Positions 22,581 to 34,230 of a stretch of DNA of 64,000 nucleotides are shown piece by piece. The DNA comes from Symbiodinium natans. Its lineage: Eukaryota > Sar > Dinophyceae > Suessiales > Symbiodiniaceae. The notes beneath the pieces were generated by a model. It was not told where the DNA came from, searched no databases, and saw only the letters and a list, made by a program, of their open reading frames with translations. Made by a program: the position numbers and the translations under genes. The stretch's first letter is position 1; every line of letters begins with the position of its first letter. Location: positions 387,001 through 451,000 of the forward strand of contig CAJNDS010000236.1 in assembly GCA_905221605.1 (NCBI GenBank). The letters are read 5' to 3'.

Positions 22581-24887
22581 CTGGTGGAACGCTTGGTGGT
22601 ATGATTCCCATGATTACAATTACGACTCTTGTGGCAATAGCCACCATAGGACAGGTACTATGCCAACGAGCCAGCATGGCGCCAGGAAACACCTGATAAC
22701 GCATAGATCCCGATTTGGTCGAAGCTCTGAACGCGTACTCCTCAGTGCAAGCGAACACACAGGCCTAGAAGAACTAGGTGATGAATACGCGGAGTAAAGG
22801 CAGGGGCAAGGGTAAAGGAAAACCCTTTCGCAGAGGCAAAGTTGTCCTATCCATAGCTGAAAGAAAGGCTGCGCCGGAGGAATGCCTCCCCAGACTCCAG
22901 CATCGCCCGGAACTCCGGCAGCGCCCGGAGCAGCTTGCTGAAACAGCCAATGACAATGGGGTAAACCCCTCATCTCGTCCATGGGTGAGCAGACATCCGT
23001 TGGATATTCAGCAAACCACATTGGTCCACTCGCCACCACGCCCATGGCCAAGCTTCCAGCACAACCACGCCGCTCTACCCCGAAGCCGGGGGATTCGCAA
23101 GGTGGCTGCAACGGTTGGTCGCATGAGCCGTGCAGACTGTAGAGGATTTTCTAGGAGCCATGACTGCGCTGGACTGTGGGGCCCCACAGGGTCCGTTCAG
23201 GGGAAATCCCGGCTTTGGGCCAATTCCAGCCCCTCAGCAGGTTTCGGGCTCGGCATTCCAGCGCTTGTGACCCTTTTCAGCCACAAGTCCACGATCCCGG
23301 CTCAAGATCTCCTACTTGTGCCACTTCCAGACCTTCCGGCGACGAGTGGAAAGCTCAGCAGAGGGGAGAGAGCACAGCTCCTGCGGGTCAGTTTCAGGAA
23401 TGCACATATAATGTCGTCCGCCACTGCGGCAGGGGCGTCGCAGACAGCAGTGCCACAGCCACAGGCGACAACGCCGCAACTCTACGTGGCACAGCTCCTG
23501 AAGGAAGTGTCAATGCTACCTCGCCATGACTAAGGAGCGTTTGGCTGATAAATGCCATAGAGCATACACCCTGCTCCAGCGAGCAGAAGCAGATTTGGCA
23601 AATGCCAAACAGGCCTTAACCCTCGAACGCCAGGGGAGAGTCAGGGCAGAGACTCGCCTCGAGATGACGCAGGAGAGTACCGTCCCTATATCAGTACATC
23701 TTGTGCAACCCATGGTGGTATGTACTATCTACCAGGCCACTTACTCGTGGTGCTGACTCCCCCAAAAAGGGACAGAGTGTTTCTTCGTCGTCGATGGTCA
23801 AAGATGGTCAAAAGGACTCAAAGTACTTATCGCCGAGATGTGCGAAATGGTCGGACCTTGTCGCTGTCATCTATGGGGAAACGTACAGATACTCGAGATG
23901 ATGATCCACGACGACGGCATCAATAAAATTCGATCGGAAGGTGCAGATGGTGTTTCATTCTCAGAAAGTGAGAGTGGTGATGCAGCCACGACCACTAGCG
24001 GTCATACCCTTGAGATTCCTATGGTTATCCGAAATGGAAGCGTATTGTCAACGACGCCGCATGAATATCATGTTACAGTTACAGACTCAGTTGGCAGCAA
24101 TGATGGTACTGGAATTGAGGATAGAAAAAATCACGCTCAGTCGTCGGTCGAAAGAGAGTGTTGGGGATGTCGAAGGCGATATCACCCTGGATCCCATAGG
24201 GATACTTCCCTTACTACCCCTGAGTCTATTTCTTCTACGACTATTCCTCTTACACTCTCCGAGAAGGAGCGAATCACCCATGATTCCCTGATTTCACTTG
24301 ATACAGTTATGATCTCAGGCCAACGTGTAACCGATGCATCCGCGACAAGGATTGTGCTTGCGAGAGCACACCGAAAGCACCGATCGAGACGCTGGAGAAG
24401 GAAGCAAAACCAAAGATAAGACGGGCGAAAAGCGCCCATGGTATAGACCATCTTGCCATTATGTCACCGAAATGGTGAATATTCTTTCATTCCTTCTTAC
24501 AGCTTGGTGTTTGGGATTCGAATTCCGAAAACAGAACAATTGGAGTTCACACTCAATGCTGTTCGTACAATGTCCCGAGTGCCGTTTACACTTCAGGTAT
24601 GGCCAAACATCACAGACGCATGTAGCAATGGAAACTGTGGTTATGGTTTTCACATGTTCCTACACATCTGGTACACTCAGAAGATGACACAATGGTCACC
24701 GGATGGCACAATGTATGGTACAATGGTTACGGACAATGTTTGTGGAGTGACAATGGTTCTACAATGGCTACGGCAGACGATCAGTACAATGGAATGGCTA
24801 CGGATGTATTCTGTATTTCGTACTCTTTACCTCACGAAATGTGAGATGGAATTATACGCACGAAAAGTGAGTAGAAATGGTGATTGA
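22560..24887 (+). pseudogene. Retroelement internal region, broken frames
   Basis: Frames change repeatedly. Trp/Tyr/Asp-rich stretches stand out: SNDDWWNAWWYDSHDYNYD near 22570-22630 and WHNVWYNGYGQCLW near 24690-24740. A basic GRGKGKGKPFRRGK lies at 22800-22835 and a coiled-coil-like LADKCHRAYTLLQRAEADL at 23535-23600. Such composition suits a nucleocapsid- or gag-like product, but no zinc knuckle (CCHC) is visible. No enzyme domain was recognised. Confidence 0.45.
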
Positions 24888-24973
24888 TTCCCCCACGAAA
24901 TGTGGATGAAGTGATCATGGGACCGAATGAATGTTTGTTAAGTAGAGTCGGTGTGACTTGGAGATAAGACGCG

Positions 24974-25158
24974 TGTGAAATATAGTGTACTGCCAAGGTC
25001 ACGCCTCCATATCTTGCAGTCCTTTGAAGTAGAGCACAATTCCAACCCCCTTAAAACAGGGAGGTTTGTTTGACTAGTACTCTGTAGGCCTTGGGCCCAC
25101 AGCGCCAGAATCCCAAAGTAGCGCTTCGCAGTATCTGCTCCTTAGAGATCCCACCTCA
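24974..25158 (+). repeat. 3' LTR
   Basis: 185 bases, related to the 5' LTR along its length. No clear polypurine tract precedes it. It is followed by CCCTAAA repeats. Confidence 0.85.
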
Positions 25159-25217
25159 ACACCCTAAAACAAACCCTAAACCCTAAACCCTAAACCCAAA
25201 ACACCTAAACCAACAAG

Positions 25218-25961
25218 ACCCCATGTGGTGCCCCTGGTTCATGCTGTGCCCAGGCCCCGGAGCAGTCGGGAGGTCTGCGGCTTGCGTCGGGATAACACCA
25301 GCCACTTCTGGCTGCTGTCGGAGGCCCTGCGCCATGTTTAGGGTTTTTGGGTTTTGGTTTAGGGTTTAGGGTAAGGGTTTAGGGTTTAGGTGACAGGGCT
25401 TAGGTGTTAGGGTTAAGGTCGAAGTGGGGTCTGTTTCATGAGTCTGGAAAGGTTTGGGTTGCCTGGGGTGTGGGTGGATGTGCGCTGTCCAAAAACTTCC
25501 CAGAGCACCACACATGACATGGGGGGGGGGGCCTGAATAGTTAGAATGGGAAATTGGGGGGAATTTTCGGTAAAGTTCTCGAGGGGCCATAAGGGAATAC
25601 CATTCGCAATTATTCCGATCCCTTTATTACTCACTTTCTGTCTGTCTTTCTCTACCGACTTGCATCGCCAAGAGGTGAATGCCATCCTCGAAGACGGCTG
25701 GAAGAGGGAGGGCGTCGATGACCAGGCCCAGCGACTGCTCGAAGAGTTTTTTCTCCGCATGCTTAAGGCTGATATGGGCTGATACTGTAGGCTTTGAGCA
25801 TTACTTCAGGCAGCTACAAGGGGCTCATTTCGAGACGCATCGGTTTGATCCGTTACACCAAGGACTTTCTGGTGCAACGTGCTTGGCAGGTTTGGGTGGA
25901 AGAAGCTGCTCTTCAAAAAACCCTCCTAAAATCTGATGCCCAAACTCGACTGCGGCTCTGA
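25218..25961 (+). CDS. Uncharacterised exons (three)
   Basis: Three stretches read as real protein: about 25218-25336 (REVCGLRRDNTSHFWLLSEAL), 25660-25785 (LHRQEVNAILEDGWKREGV, then DDQAQRLLEEFFLRMLKAD) and 25816-25961 (GLISRRIGLIRYTKDFLVQ, then RAWQVWVEEAALQKTLL) ending at TGA 25959-25961. A pyrimidine-rich tract precedes the second. I recognise no family. The amphipathic Leu/Glu/Arg pattern suggests helices. They could be a small gene between the retroelement and the methyltransferase, or belong to the loop region of a long CTL gene; the second stretch faintly resembles the region before TM2 in that family. Confidence 0.35.
25337..25395 (+). repeat. TTTAGGG array
   Basis: Directly after the stretch ending near 25336. 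A poly(G) run follows at about 25520. Confidence 0.85.
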
Positions 25962-26054
25962 ACGCTGACGAGGCGCATTTATTCGTACAGAGTAGAAGAA
26001 TGACCCCCCCCCCCTAGTTGAGGACAAAGAAAAACGCCAATCCTTGTCCCATGT

Positions 26055-26800
26055 GTGCGTTTTTATAGCGCTGGGAAGTCTTCGAAGTACATGGCGGCAG
26101 ATGTGCCTCTGCCATGGCGGGATGCTGACATCGACGATGGCGGAGGCGCCCTGGGGACTGTGGATTTAAATGCGTTTAGGGTTTTAGAATTAGATGAGGC
26201 CACAAAAGGGTTTGGGGTTGAGGGCGGTTTCTCTACATTCGAAACCCGCAGCAAGAACGGTGGTTCTCCGGACACCTGAAGAGATGCAGAGGGTTCAGGG
26301 TGTTAGGGTTTTGGCGCTCGTCCCAGGCGCGCGGGTTCTCCATTTTCAAGTTGTTGTTGGTGTTGTTGTTTGGTGTTGCCGTTTGTTTTCTGCCCATTTC
26401 TAGGGTGTAGGGTTTAGTATACGGCAGTGTAAGTTTAGGGCTTCGGTTCTACCATGTGCCGCCCTTCTGAGGGTAGTTACATGGTCCGAGAATGTGGTCC
26501 CCTACCTTCTTGGCAGGGCCCATATGAAGGGACCATGTCACCCCCCTGTTTTAAGGTGCTGAAGGGACGGGGGGTTCAAAGGGGGGCATGTAATGCAAGG
26601 TTCCCACATACGCCCCACTACTGACTACTCCCTCAGGCTCCCGAAGCTTCCCAACCCTCCCCCCGTGAACGCCCTCCCTTCAGGAACCTCGAACCCTTCA
26701 AGCCTTCAGTGGTTAGAACCATGTTCCGCCATGTTCTATTGGGAAGGACTGCTTCGCTTGGCAGAGGCCGCGGTGCCTCGGGAGGTGCAGGAGCTCAAGT
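26055..26800. other. Unassigned
   Basis: A + frame at 26070-26160 (YMAADVPLPWRDADIDDG) is mildly protein-like. 26460-26545 holds an inverted repeat around CATGGTCC and GGACCATG. A frame at 26728-26808 (FYWEGLLRLAEAAVPREVQ) may be an exon of the methyltransferase N-terminus but does not match the family closely. Confidence 0.25.
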
Positions 26801-26825
26801 GCCTTTAAGGGTTTAGGGTTCAAGC

Positions 26826-26974
26826 GGGGATGTGCCCCCTTGTACTAACAATCCTTAATAGGGATTATAACGGGTACTATAATTTCATATAATTTCTATT
26901 AAGGGCTGTTAGAATACTTGGTTATAATTTCTATTAAGGTTATGAAGGGCTGTTAGTATAAGGGGGAACATCCC
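26826..26974. mobile_element. Palindromic MITE-like element, family A
   Basis: Left end GGGGATGTGCCCCCTTGTAC, right end TAAGGGGGAACATCCC. The right arm region is partly duplicated (CTATTAAGG...GGCTGTTAG occurs twice). Flanks carry GGTTCA-like duplications. Confidence 0.75.
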
Positions 26975-27407
26975 AAGGTTCAGGGGAGCTTGGAGTTCCT
27001 TGCTTTCTCAACCCCTAAGTTAGGGGCTTTGGGGGTAGATGAGCCCGCAACCTACTGCAAAAGGGTTTAGGGTTTAGGGTTTGGGGTTTAGGGTTTGCAA
27101 TCCCAACAAGGACATCCTGGGCGCGCGTTTGGCGGCTTGTGACGACCCAGGTGGCCGGGCCTTGAGAAGAGAGCTTGCTGGAAACGGCGTTCGCTCAAGA
27201 TCTCGATTGGGAGTGGCGATGGCACAGATAGGCAGCTACGAAGGCCCTCACCCAAGGAAGTCCCAAGGAGACACAGACACGGGAGATAGGATTCCTCGCA
27301 TCCAAGCCCCCCCTCGAACATCGCGGGTAGTTCTGCGTCTTCAACGTCTGCCGTCTTTCTCTGAACGCTTCGGACAGTGGTTTCGGGTTCAGCTGTGGAC
27401 ACGCCAC

Positions 27408-29574
27408 ACCACCCAAGGAATCCAAGAGCTGCTCGGAGCTTTGGCTTCCCCGCCCTCCAGCGTTTCGATCCGCCTCTTCTCCGCAGCGGGTGGGGCCGAG
27501 GCTCCCCCCCTCTGAGGGTCTTGAGGGTTCCGCTTGGGGGGATTCTCCGGTCGCGAGCATCGGAAGCCTGCGAGAGTTTCCTGTGTTGTCTAGGCAACCT
27601 TCCGAAGCCTCCATTTTTGAACCCATCTCACCTTGATAGCTGGCAGGCGCGCCTCCGGGAGTGCCTGAGAACGGTGAGCCGGAAGGTGGGGTGTTCTTTA
27701 GAAGTGCAGGAGGTGCCTGCTCCACTCTACTGTCCAGAGGCACGGATGCTGAGCTGCATTGGCACAATTCTGCACATGCTGCGTAAGCATGCGCGTGAGC
27801 ATTCCCGGAAAGCTTCGCTCCTTTGCAATGTGACCAGATGTCCAGTGGCAGCCTTAAGGACCATTGTTGGGCGCCGCACCGGCATAGCTGGAGGAGGTGG
27901 CGCACCCGGCGGCTATGCAGCTCCGGCACCGCTCTCCGTAGCTTCGCAGCTGCCGGTTTGTGGCGATTTCATCATCGATGCCGCCTGCGCCATGGCCGTT
28001 CTCAGAGGTGCCGACGTCTTCTGCACCTTGGGACCAATGCTTTCATACTCGTTCTCATGGCCTCAGGTGGGATAAGTGGGTTGGTAACCGCTGGTACCCG
28101 AGCCGGTCTTTTCTCAGTAGTATGGAGCATCAGGCATGGGGGTCATGGCGGCAACGCCTGAACCCATCGAGCGGCAGCTGGTACGACTCTGGGCGGTGCC
28201 GGAGGGAGTCAAGCCACCGAACCGAGGGGCGATTTTGCAGGACTTCGCTTGTGCCATCTTGGGTCATACGGTTAGGCTTACCGAAGTGGACAAGAAAAAG
28301 GTTTTCTGAGGGCTAAGGGTTTCTGTGGGCCCAAAACCATGCCCAGTCCTATCCGCGTCTATTGGTCTTGAGCCTTCGAAGACCCTTTTTGAAGCCTTCG
28401 TTGGCTCTTGCAGGACTTCCCAGACAAGTGGCCGGCAGTCCTGGTGGCCGGTGGCCAACTGATGATGTCCCGGCGCGCAATCTTCGCCCCCGGAGCCAAG
28501 GGCACCGCAGTCAACGTGTGGTGGCGGAGGGGAGTCGCCTCAGCCTTGGCTCCTATGAATGAGATCCTGGCAGACCCACAGTTGAAGGGCAAGGTGTTGC
28601 TTCAACAGCTTCCGAGCTGCCTCTGCGCCCGTGTGCTGAACCCGAGCCCGGGGCAGAAAGTGCTCGATATGTGTGCTGCCCCCGGCGGGAAGACCACGCA
28701 CCTGGCAGACATGCTGGGGCAAGGCGGCCAGGGGCTCATAGCAATCGACCGCTCCCGTGCCAAGTTGCGGCGGGTGGAAGCACTCTGCGCCGCGCATGGC
28801 TTTGGGAAGGTGCGTTGCTTGGCCGCCGACTCCCGGCACCTGTGTCATGAGGCCGGCACGAGCCGCAAGCCCCGCGTGAAACCTCCGGAGGAGGAGGAAT
28901 CAGCTCCGGCTCCGCAGGTGTCGGAGCCGTCAGAGCCCTCGGAGCCCTGGCCTGCAGAGGCCGAAGCGGCCTTTGCTGCAGCTTTCGCAGAGCACGGCGC
29001 GGACCGCTTCCGCAGCACCAAGCGGATCTGGAAGGCGGTGGTGTCCGCCTGTGGTCGTGGGCCCGTCTCCCGAATGCAGGCGTGACAGGGGCCCCATTGC
29101 CTCATCACACTCAGACCCCCTCTGGTCTCTCTTTTGGCAGCTCTCCGTCTTGGATTTTCGTTCCTCTCTCTTGGCTCCCTCCCCCCCCCTTCTTTTGTCT
29201 TAAGAGCCTGGAATTTCAGCATTCCCCTGACAGGTGGATGAGCGCCTTCGACGCCTGGAGGGCCAGCACCGGGCCACGCTGCCAGAGGGCCAAAGCCAAG
29301 ACGGAAAGGCCAGGGTACGGAAGTTGCTTTTTTTCGGGGGTCGAAATAGGTACTCATGGTACTCCCTTATGGTCCGTGTATGCTTGTACTACAATAAGTT
29401 AGGACCCCCCCTCAATCCCGTTCTGGGGCTATGACACCACTAGCCCCATCCCATGTGGCATCCACCATCCCAACGTTAGAATACAAGCCTAGGTGCCAAA
29501 ACGGGAATGGGGTTCTTGTAGAATTTGGTTCAGGGCTCGGGGTTAAGGATTGTAACTCGAGTGTATTATATGTG

Positions 29575-29606
<32 letters not shown>

Positions 29607-31998
29607 TGTATGTATGTATGTATGTATGTATGTATAAATGTATGTATAAATGTGTATATATATATATATCATCTATCTGCTTATGTCTTATACTTGCATC
29701 ATAAGTATGCTGTTGTTGGCTTCAAATGCGGTGGTTTGTTAAAGTGTCTTGACCACGTCTGAGGCAAGAAGCAAGAAGGGCAAGTATTGCAACCCTAATG
29801 TTCTTCGCTGTTTATATCTCCAAAGCGGGAATGGGGAGTCCTAACTCAATCCCCCCCTCGAATTGTTAAGGTGTGGCAGTTGTAGGGCTCTTGAATGCGT
29901 GCCAGAAAGAGAAACGGCACGCCGAAACTCCAGCAGCCCTCCGCGCAACCGGATTCTCTGCTCTCTGCCCGAGGAGGAAGGCCCACCCTTTGCCGAGGGC
30001 TCTTTTGATGCTCGGACTTTATGTGCTGCTTACTTCTTGCCACAGTGGTTTCAACACGGCACCTTTCTCGCCTCCTGCCCCAATGCGCGCATGGTCCACC
30101 ATCATCAACGAAGGGTGATAAGGGCTGTGCTTGTGCTTGTGCTTGTGTTCCGGGTCGGTCAACTAAGCAGACCGCAAGAAATGGTTGGAAGGAGAAGTGG
30201 GCCGCCGTTTCAAACAGATGTGCTTCCTTTGTTTCTTGTTTCTGCTTGTTCTGCCGAAAATGTTTCATTGTTGTTCTAGCTCGTGCGTGTCATTTGCGTT
30301 TAGAGTTGTGGCCGAAACCTTAAACCCTAACCGTAAACCCTTCTTCATTTGCCCTCTGCCATCGTCTGCTGTTATCGTTGCTCGTTGTTTGCCGTTCTGC
30401 CCCACCCTCGGTGCAGGGAGCCACGCCCAGAACTTGTGGAGAATCTTGCAGAGTATCCCCTGAAGTGCTCACTCCCAGACAATTAGAGAATTAGAGAATC
30501 CTGCAAAGAATCCCGTGGAGTATCCCGGAAGCGCCCAACCCAGCTGATCCTGCAGAATATCCCTGCAGAGTGCCAAATCATCAATCACGGGTGATGAAGA
30601 CAGTAATCCGTACAGTGCCCATCAAGGTAGCTTTAGGGGCGATGTTCGAATGAAATATGTTGTCGTGGTGGAGCAGGGTTTCCTGATTGGCGCTGTGAAG
30701 GGCGGGCCAACCTGTCAGAGCTAGCTCCTCGGCCGAAGCCTCCTCAACCCTAAACCCTAAACCCTAAACCCTAAACCCTAAACCCTATTTGCAAAAAGCC
30801 CCAAACCCTAAACCCTAAACCCTAAACCTTCCAAGGACAAGATCCTACTGGATCCCTCCTGTTCCGCGATGGGCCAGCGCCCTCTCTTGCGCTGGGGGCT
30901 CCGTGCCGAGGAGGCCCGACATCGCGAACCGGGGGGGGGGTCCCCAAGTGCTTAGGGTTTAGGGTTTAAACCCTAAACCTAAACCCTTTTTTCTTAACCG
31001 CGAAGCCAACTGAAGTCCTTGCAGGTCCAGAGCCATGCGAACTACCAGAAGCAGTTCCTGCGCACGGCCGTGCGGCTTCTGGCTGTGGGAGGTGAGAGGG
31101 GAGGGCTTGATTCAGAGAGGCTGTTTTTGTACATCCATGAGCCCAAGAAGAGCCCTAAACCCTAAACCCTAAACCCTAAACCCTAAACCCTAAACCCTAA
31201 ACCCTAAACCCTAAACCCTAAACCCTAAACCCTAAACCCTAAACCCTGCACCATCAACTCAGAATGGCCAGGTGAGATGGTGTACAGCACCTGCACCTGC
31301 ACGCCGGAGGAGAATGAGGAGAATGTGCACTGGGCACTGCAGACTTTGCCGGTGGAGCTTCTGGACGCCCGGGAGCAGGCACTGGCTTTTTGTGTGGAGC
31401 TGGGCACCAGTGGTATCCAGCCCTTCAATGAGCTCTCCCGTTCCTCTTCGGAGTCTGCGCAAGCTTATAACTATACAAATCAGTTTGCCATCTTTTTCAA
31501 CCCTTCGGTACATGGGAAGTTCACTAAATAGGGCCCCGTCTTTCTTGGGGTCCTTTTTACAAGGTGCCGTTTGCTACGGGGCACCGAGTCCACATGAAAC
31601 CCACCCGAAAACTTGAGAGGCGTTCCAGCCCGAGCAGAAGGGCAGCACCATTCTGGCGGGACTGGCGGGTTGCGACCTGACTGAGAGCCCCGGCTCCAGT
31701 GGAAACATCAAAAAGTGATGGTTGCGGGATATTGCGGGGTCTGTTTCAACTTCCAGCTTGGGACGTTCCCCCCTTATGCTGACGGTCCTTAAGTAGGGGG
31801 TAGTATATTGCCTATCAAGGACTGTTCGTATAAGGCGGAACATCCCCACTTCCAGCTCTTCCCTTTTGTGCTTGCTTTCTACTTGCGGCTGGTCTTGCAG
31901 CGAGTTTGCCGGCACTCATACTCCCCGAGTGCTCGCCAGGAGCCAGCAGAAACAGGTGCTCCGGTTCGACCCACGATATTGGGATTCAGGTGGGGCCC
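27408..31998 (+). CDS. RNA (cytosine-5) methyltransferase, NSUN6-like
   Basis: NSUN6 methylates cytosine-72 near the 3' end of certain tRNAs and some mRNAs, using S-adenosylmethionine and two Cys. Exons in family order: about 27415-27474 (LASPPSSVSIRLF); 27646-27755 (LRECLRTVSRKVG, VQEVPAPLYCPEARML); 27957-28035 (IIDAACAMAVLRGADVF, the PUA domain); 28414-29075 (MSRRAIFAPGAKG, then VLDMCAAPGGKTTH, SAM motif I); 29233-29316; 30829-30930 (ILLDPSCSAMGQRP, motif IV, Cys codon 30860-30862); 31026-31092 (YQKQFLRTAVRLL); about 31265-31440 (MVYSTCTCTPEENEEN, motif VI, Cys codon 31292-31294); 31905-31995 (QQKQVLRFDPRYW). The PUA domain and GQRP favour NSUN6 over NSUN2/5. After motif I there is an acidic, Pro/Ser-rich insertion absent from the human protein. 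The N-terminal exon and the last exon are uncertain; a stop at 32260 is one candidate. Confidence 0.82.
29571..29665. repeat. TATG microsatellite
   Basis: About fifteen perfect TATG units then (TA)n, in an intron of the NSUN6-like gene. Confidence 0.95.
30747..30830. repeat. CCCTAAA arrays next to the motif IV exon
   Basis: Two arrays separated by GCAAAAAGCCC, ending within a few bases of the exon that encodes the catalytic Cys motif. Confidence 0.9.
31154..31248. repeat. CCCTAAA array
   Basis: Thirteen near-perfect units filling the intron between the exons before and at motif VI of the methyltransferase. Confidence 0.93.
31759..31847. mobile_element. Palindromic MITE-like element, family A
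   Basis: Left end GGGACGTTCCCCCCTTATGC, right end TATAAGGCGGAACATCC. A perfect 10-base target duplication, ACTTCCAGCT, is at 31749-31758 and 31848-31857. It sits in an intron of the NSUN6-like gene. Confidence 0.85.
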
Positions 31999-32639
31999 TG
32001 CTGTGCGACCTTGTGTCGATCTCAAGTATGGTCACTATGGTTGGTGTCTTTTGTGGCTGCTGTTCTCGTGTCTTTTAGTTGGCTCCAAGTCTTGGGGCTT
32101 ACGCACTCGAATAAAACGCATCCGTGCCGGCCCAGCATGCAGACCAAATCATGAATGACCGATGACTACATCATGTCCGCTTCGCTGGCCTTTGTTGAGA
32201 AAAAGCCAAGAAGTATTGCGAAGTCCGCTGTCGTGTCGCACGCCTACTGCGACTGCCAATAAGCGCAACGTTCGCTCTTCTAACAAAACGGGGGGACCTG
32301 GTTTACAAAGTCCAGGCACTGGGTGATCGCAGCCGGGGACCCCCGAAAGGGTCCATAATTTAGTTCAATTCAATTCAGTTCAATTCATCGATTCGATTCA
32401 TGCACTTCCCATGTGTGTGTTGAAGCCGGGGGAACGTGCTGGTGAGGGTCCCCTAAAGCCTAGAGCCAAATGGTCCATCGTAAAAAGCACTTGCAATCAT
32501 AATCCCGCATAGAAACTCGCCCTGGACTTCAAATGAAGCCTTCAAGCTCAGAAGCCACCGACTAAACCGTAAGACTTTGTGCAAACACTCCGTAAAACCG
32601 AATATCCTGACACCTTATAAGGCCCTTTCAACCCGAAAG

Positions 32640-32724
32640 TTGGGATGATGGGGATGATACTAGAGCCGGGGGTACGACAATCCCTCTTAAGGATTGTTCG
32701 AAAAAAAGGGGGAACATCCCAGCG
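32640..32724. mobile_element. Palindromic MITE-like element, family A
   Basis: Contains ACAATCCCTCTTAAGGATTG and ends AAGGGGGAACATCCCA. CGAAAG flanks it at 32634-32639 and 32725-32730. Confidence 0.65.
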
Positions 32725-32729
32725 CGAAA

Positions 32730-34083
32730 GCCCCATGTAACTCTCAAACCCCGATCAGGCTTTTTCATTTCGAGGTTCCGGAAGACGGACTCGGACGCCT
32801 GACAAGAGGACGAAGCCAGATGTGATCCAACAAGCGTTCGGGGTTAAGGGTTAGGAGTTTAGGGTTTAGGAGTTTAGGGTTTCGGAGTTTAGGGTTTTTG
32901 GTTTGGGTAGGGTTTCGGTCACGAGGACAGCTGCTTTCGGGAGTCAAGCCGGGCGGGACACACACGCTCGTTGCAAAAGCGTTTCGGGCACGGTAGGCGC
33001 AGAGCAGGCATAGAGGTAGACAGGCCATGGGTGCATACACATATGCGTACGTGCCTGCGTACACCAGGGGGTCATTTATATACATACTTGAATACACGTG
33101 TGTTGGTTCTCCATGTCTGTTGTGCACATAAGGCATTTGCATACCGATACGTAGACCAAACCATGCGCGCACATAGACATGTGCATGCTTGCATGCCTGC
33201 GCGCCTCCATGCTAGCCATACATAAACAGACATGTGCTGTTATGCAGCAAACCCAAAGACCTAACGCTAAACCCTATAGCAAAAAAGAAAGCTAAAGCTT
33301 ACGAACGCATGCAGGGTGCGGCCCGGAGCTCAACATTGATATGTGTTGTTCCTCCGTTTAGTGTCTTATCTGGGTTTATCCAGGGTGTCTGGTGGATGTG
33401 TTTAGGGTTTATGTCGTGTGTTTATTGAAGGTCTTTTTAGGGTTTCAACAAGGGGAATCGAAGGCCCTAGAAAAGCCTCAAACACCCGAAACCCCAAACC
33501 TGGGTCGTCCCAGTGTGAGCGCTTAAATCCCGAACCCCAAATCCTAAACCTAATTGGTTTGGGTGTGATACGGTGTATTATCTGTGATCCGGCGTAGTGT
33601 TTAAACTGTGACGAATGTCAAGGATGTGAGCGACTGGCTAAATCCCGCGTCTTTCTAGGTAGCTTTGGGCGGGACATGGCAAATTCACACGTCAGAAAAG
33701 AATGAGATCTCTGGGTGGGGGCTTGAGCTGAGTTTGGGTTTGCGTTGTGTTGAAGGGTATTGAGAACTTGATCGCCTGTGCTTTTGGTTGCGGGGTGTTT
33801 GTCGAGAGCGGAGAAAGAGATCTCGCAAGACGGGTGCCGGTGTAGAACCTTGACGGTAGCCCTGCGATGTGGGTTCACCCCAGCTGTGCAGAACGGAAAC
33901 AAAACACCTAAACCCTAAACCCTAAACCTAAACCCTAAACCCTAAACCCTAAACCCTAAACCCTAAACCCTAAACCTTCAACAAAAAACAAACAAACCTA
34001 AATGCATCATCCTCCGGGAGTGAGGCCAGCGGAGTGAATCCACATCGTTTTTCCTTCCTGTGACACAAAGGGACCGACAAGGG
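32730..34083. other. No recognised gene
   Basis: Contains TTTAGGG remnants at 32850-32900, a mixed CATACA-rich stretch at 33020-33230, and a clean CCCTAAA array at 33905-33979. Short frames on both strands have no support. Confidence 0.45.
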
Positions 34084-34230
34084 CGCCCAATACCCCTTAA
34101 GGAATATGCAAGGTATACAGGGATCCTTAATGTGATTTACGGAATATTCCTTAAGGAATATACCTTAAACTATATAGGGATCCTTAGTATGATTTGCGGC
34201 ATATTCCCTAATCAAGGGGTACTGGGCTTT
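34084..34230. mobile_element. Palindromic MITE-like element, family E
   Basis: Left end CGCCCAATACCCCTTAAGGA, right end CCTAATCAAGGGGTACTGGG. The interior holds two copies of a block around GGGATCCTTA(A/G)T(G/A)TGATTT. The flanks CCGACAAGGG (34074-34083) and CCGGCAAGGG (34231-34240) form a 10-base target duplication with one change. Confidence 0.8.

Larger units (their letters stand above)
21301..25158 (+). mobile_element. LTR retroelement, short, no reverse transcriptase seen
   Basis: A 3.86-kb element bounded by two related long terminal repeats that start TGTGAAATAT and end CCACCTCA (TG...CA). A primer binding site follows the 5' LTR. The interior (3.5 kb) carries a retropepsin-like frame near its 5' end, then several broken frames. 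I looked for the usual reverse transcriptase YxDD and the integrase zinc and DDE signatures in all + frames and saw none. The element lies in a CCCTAAA tract, which hides the target duplication (ACCCT is present on both sides, offset by two bases on the right). It is probably a non-autonomous or decayed relative of the dinoflagellate copia-like elements. Confidence 0.8.

Noticed and set aside
30851-30865. DPSCS instead of DAPCS in the methyltransferase motif IV as a defect
   Set aside because: DPSCS is a known natural variant in NSUN5-type proteins, and the catalytic Cys is present.
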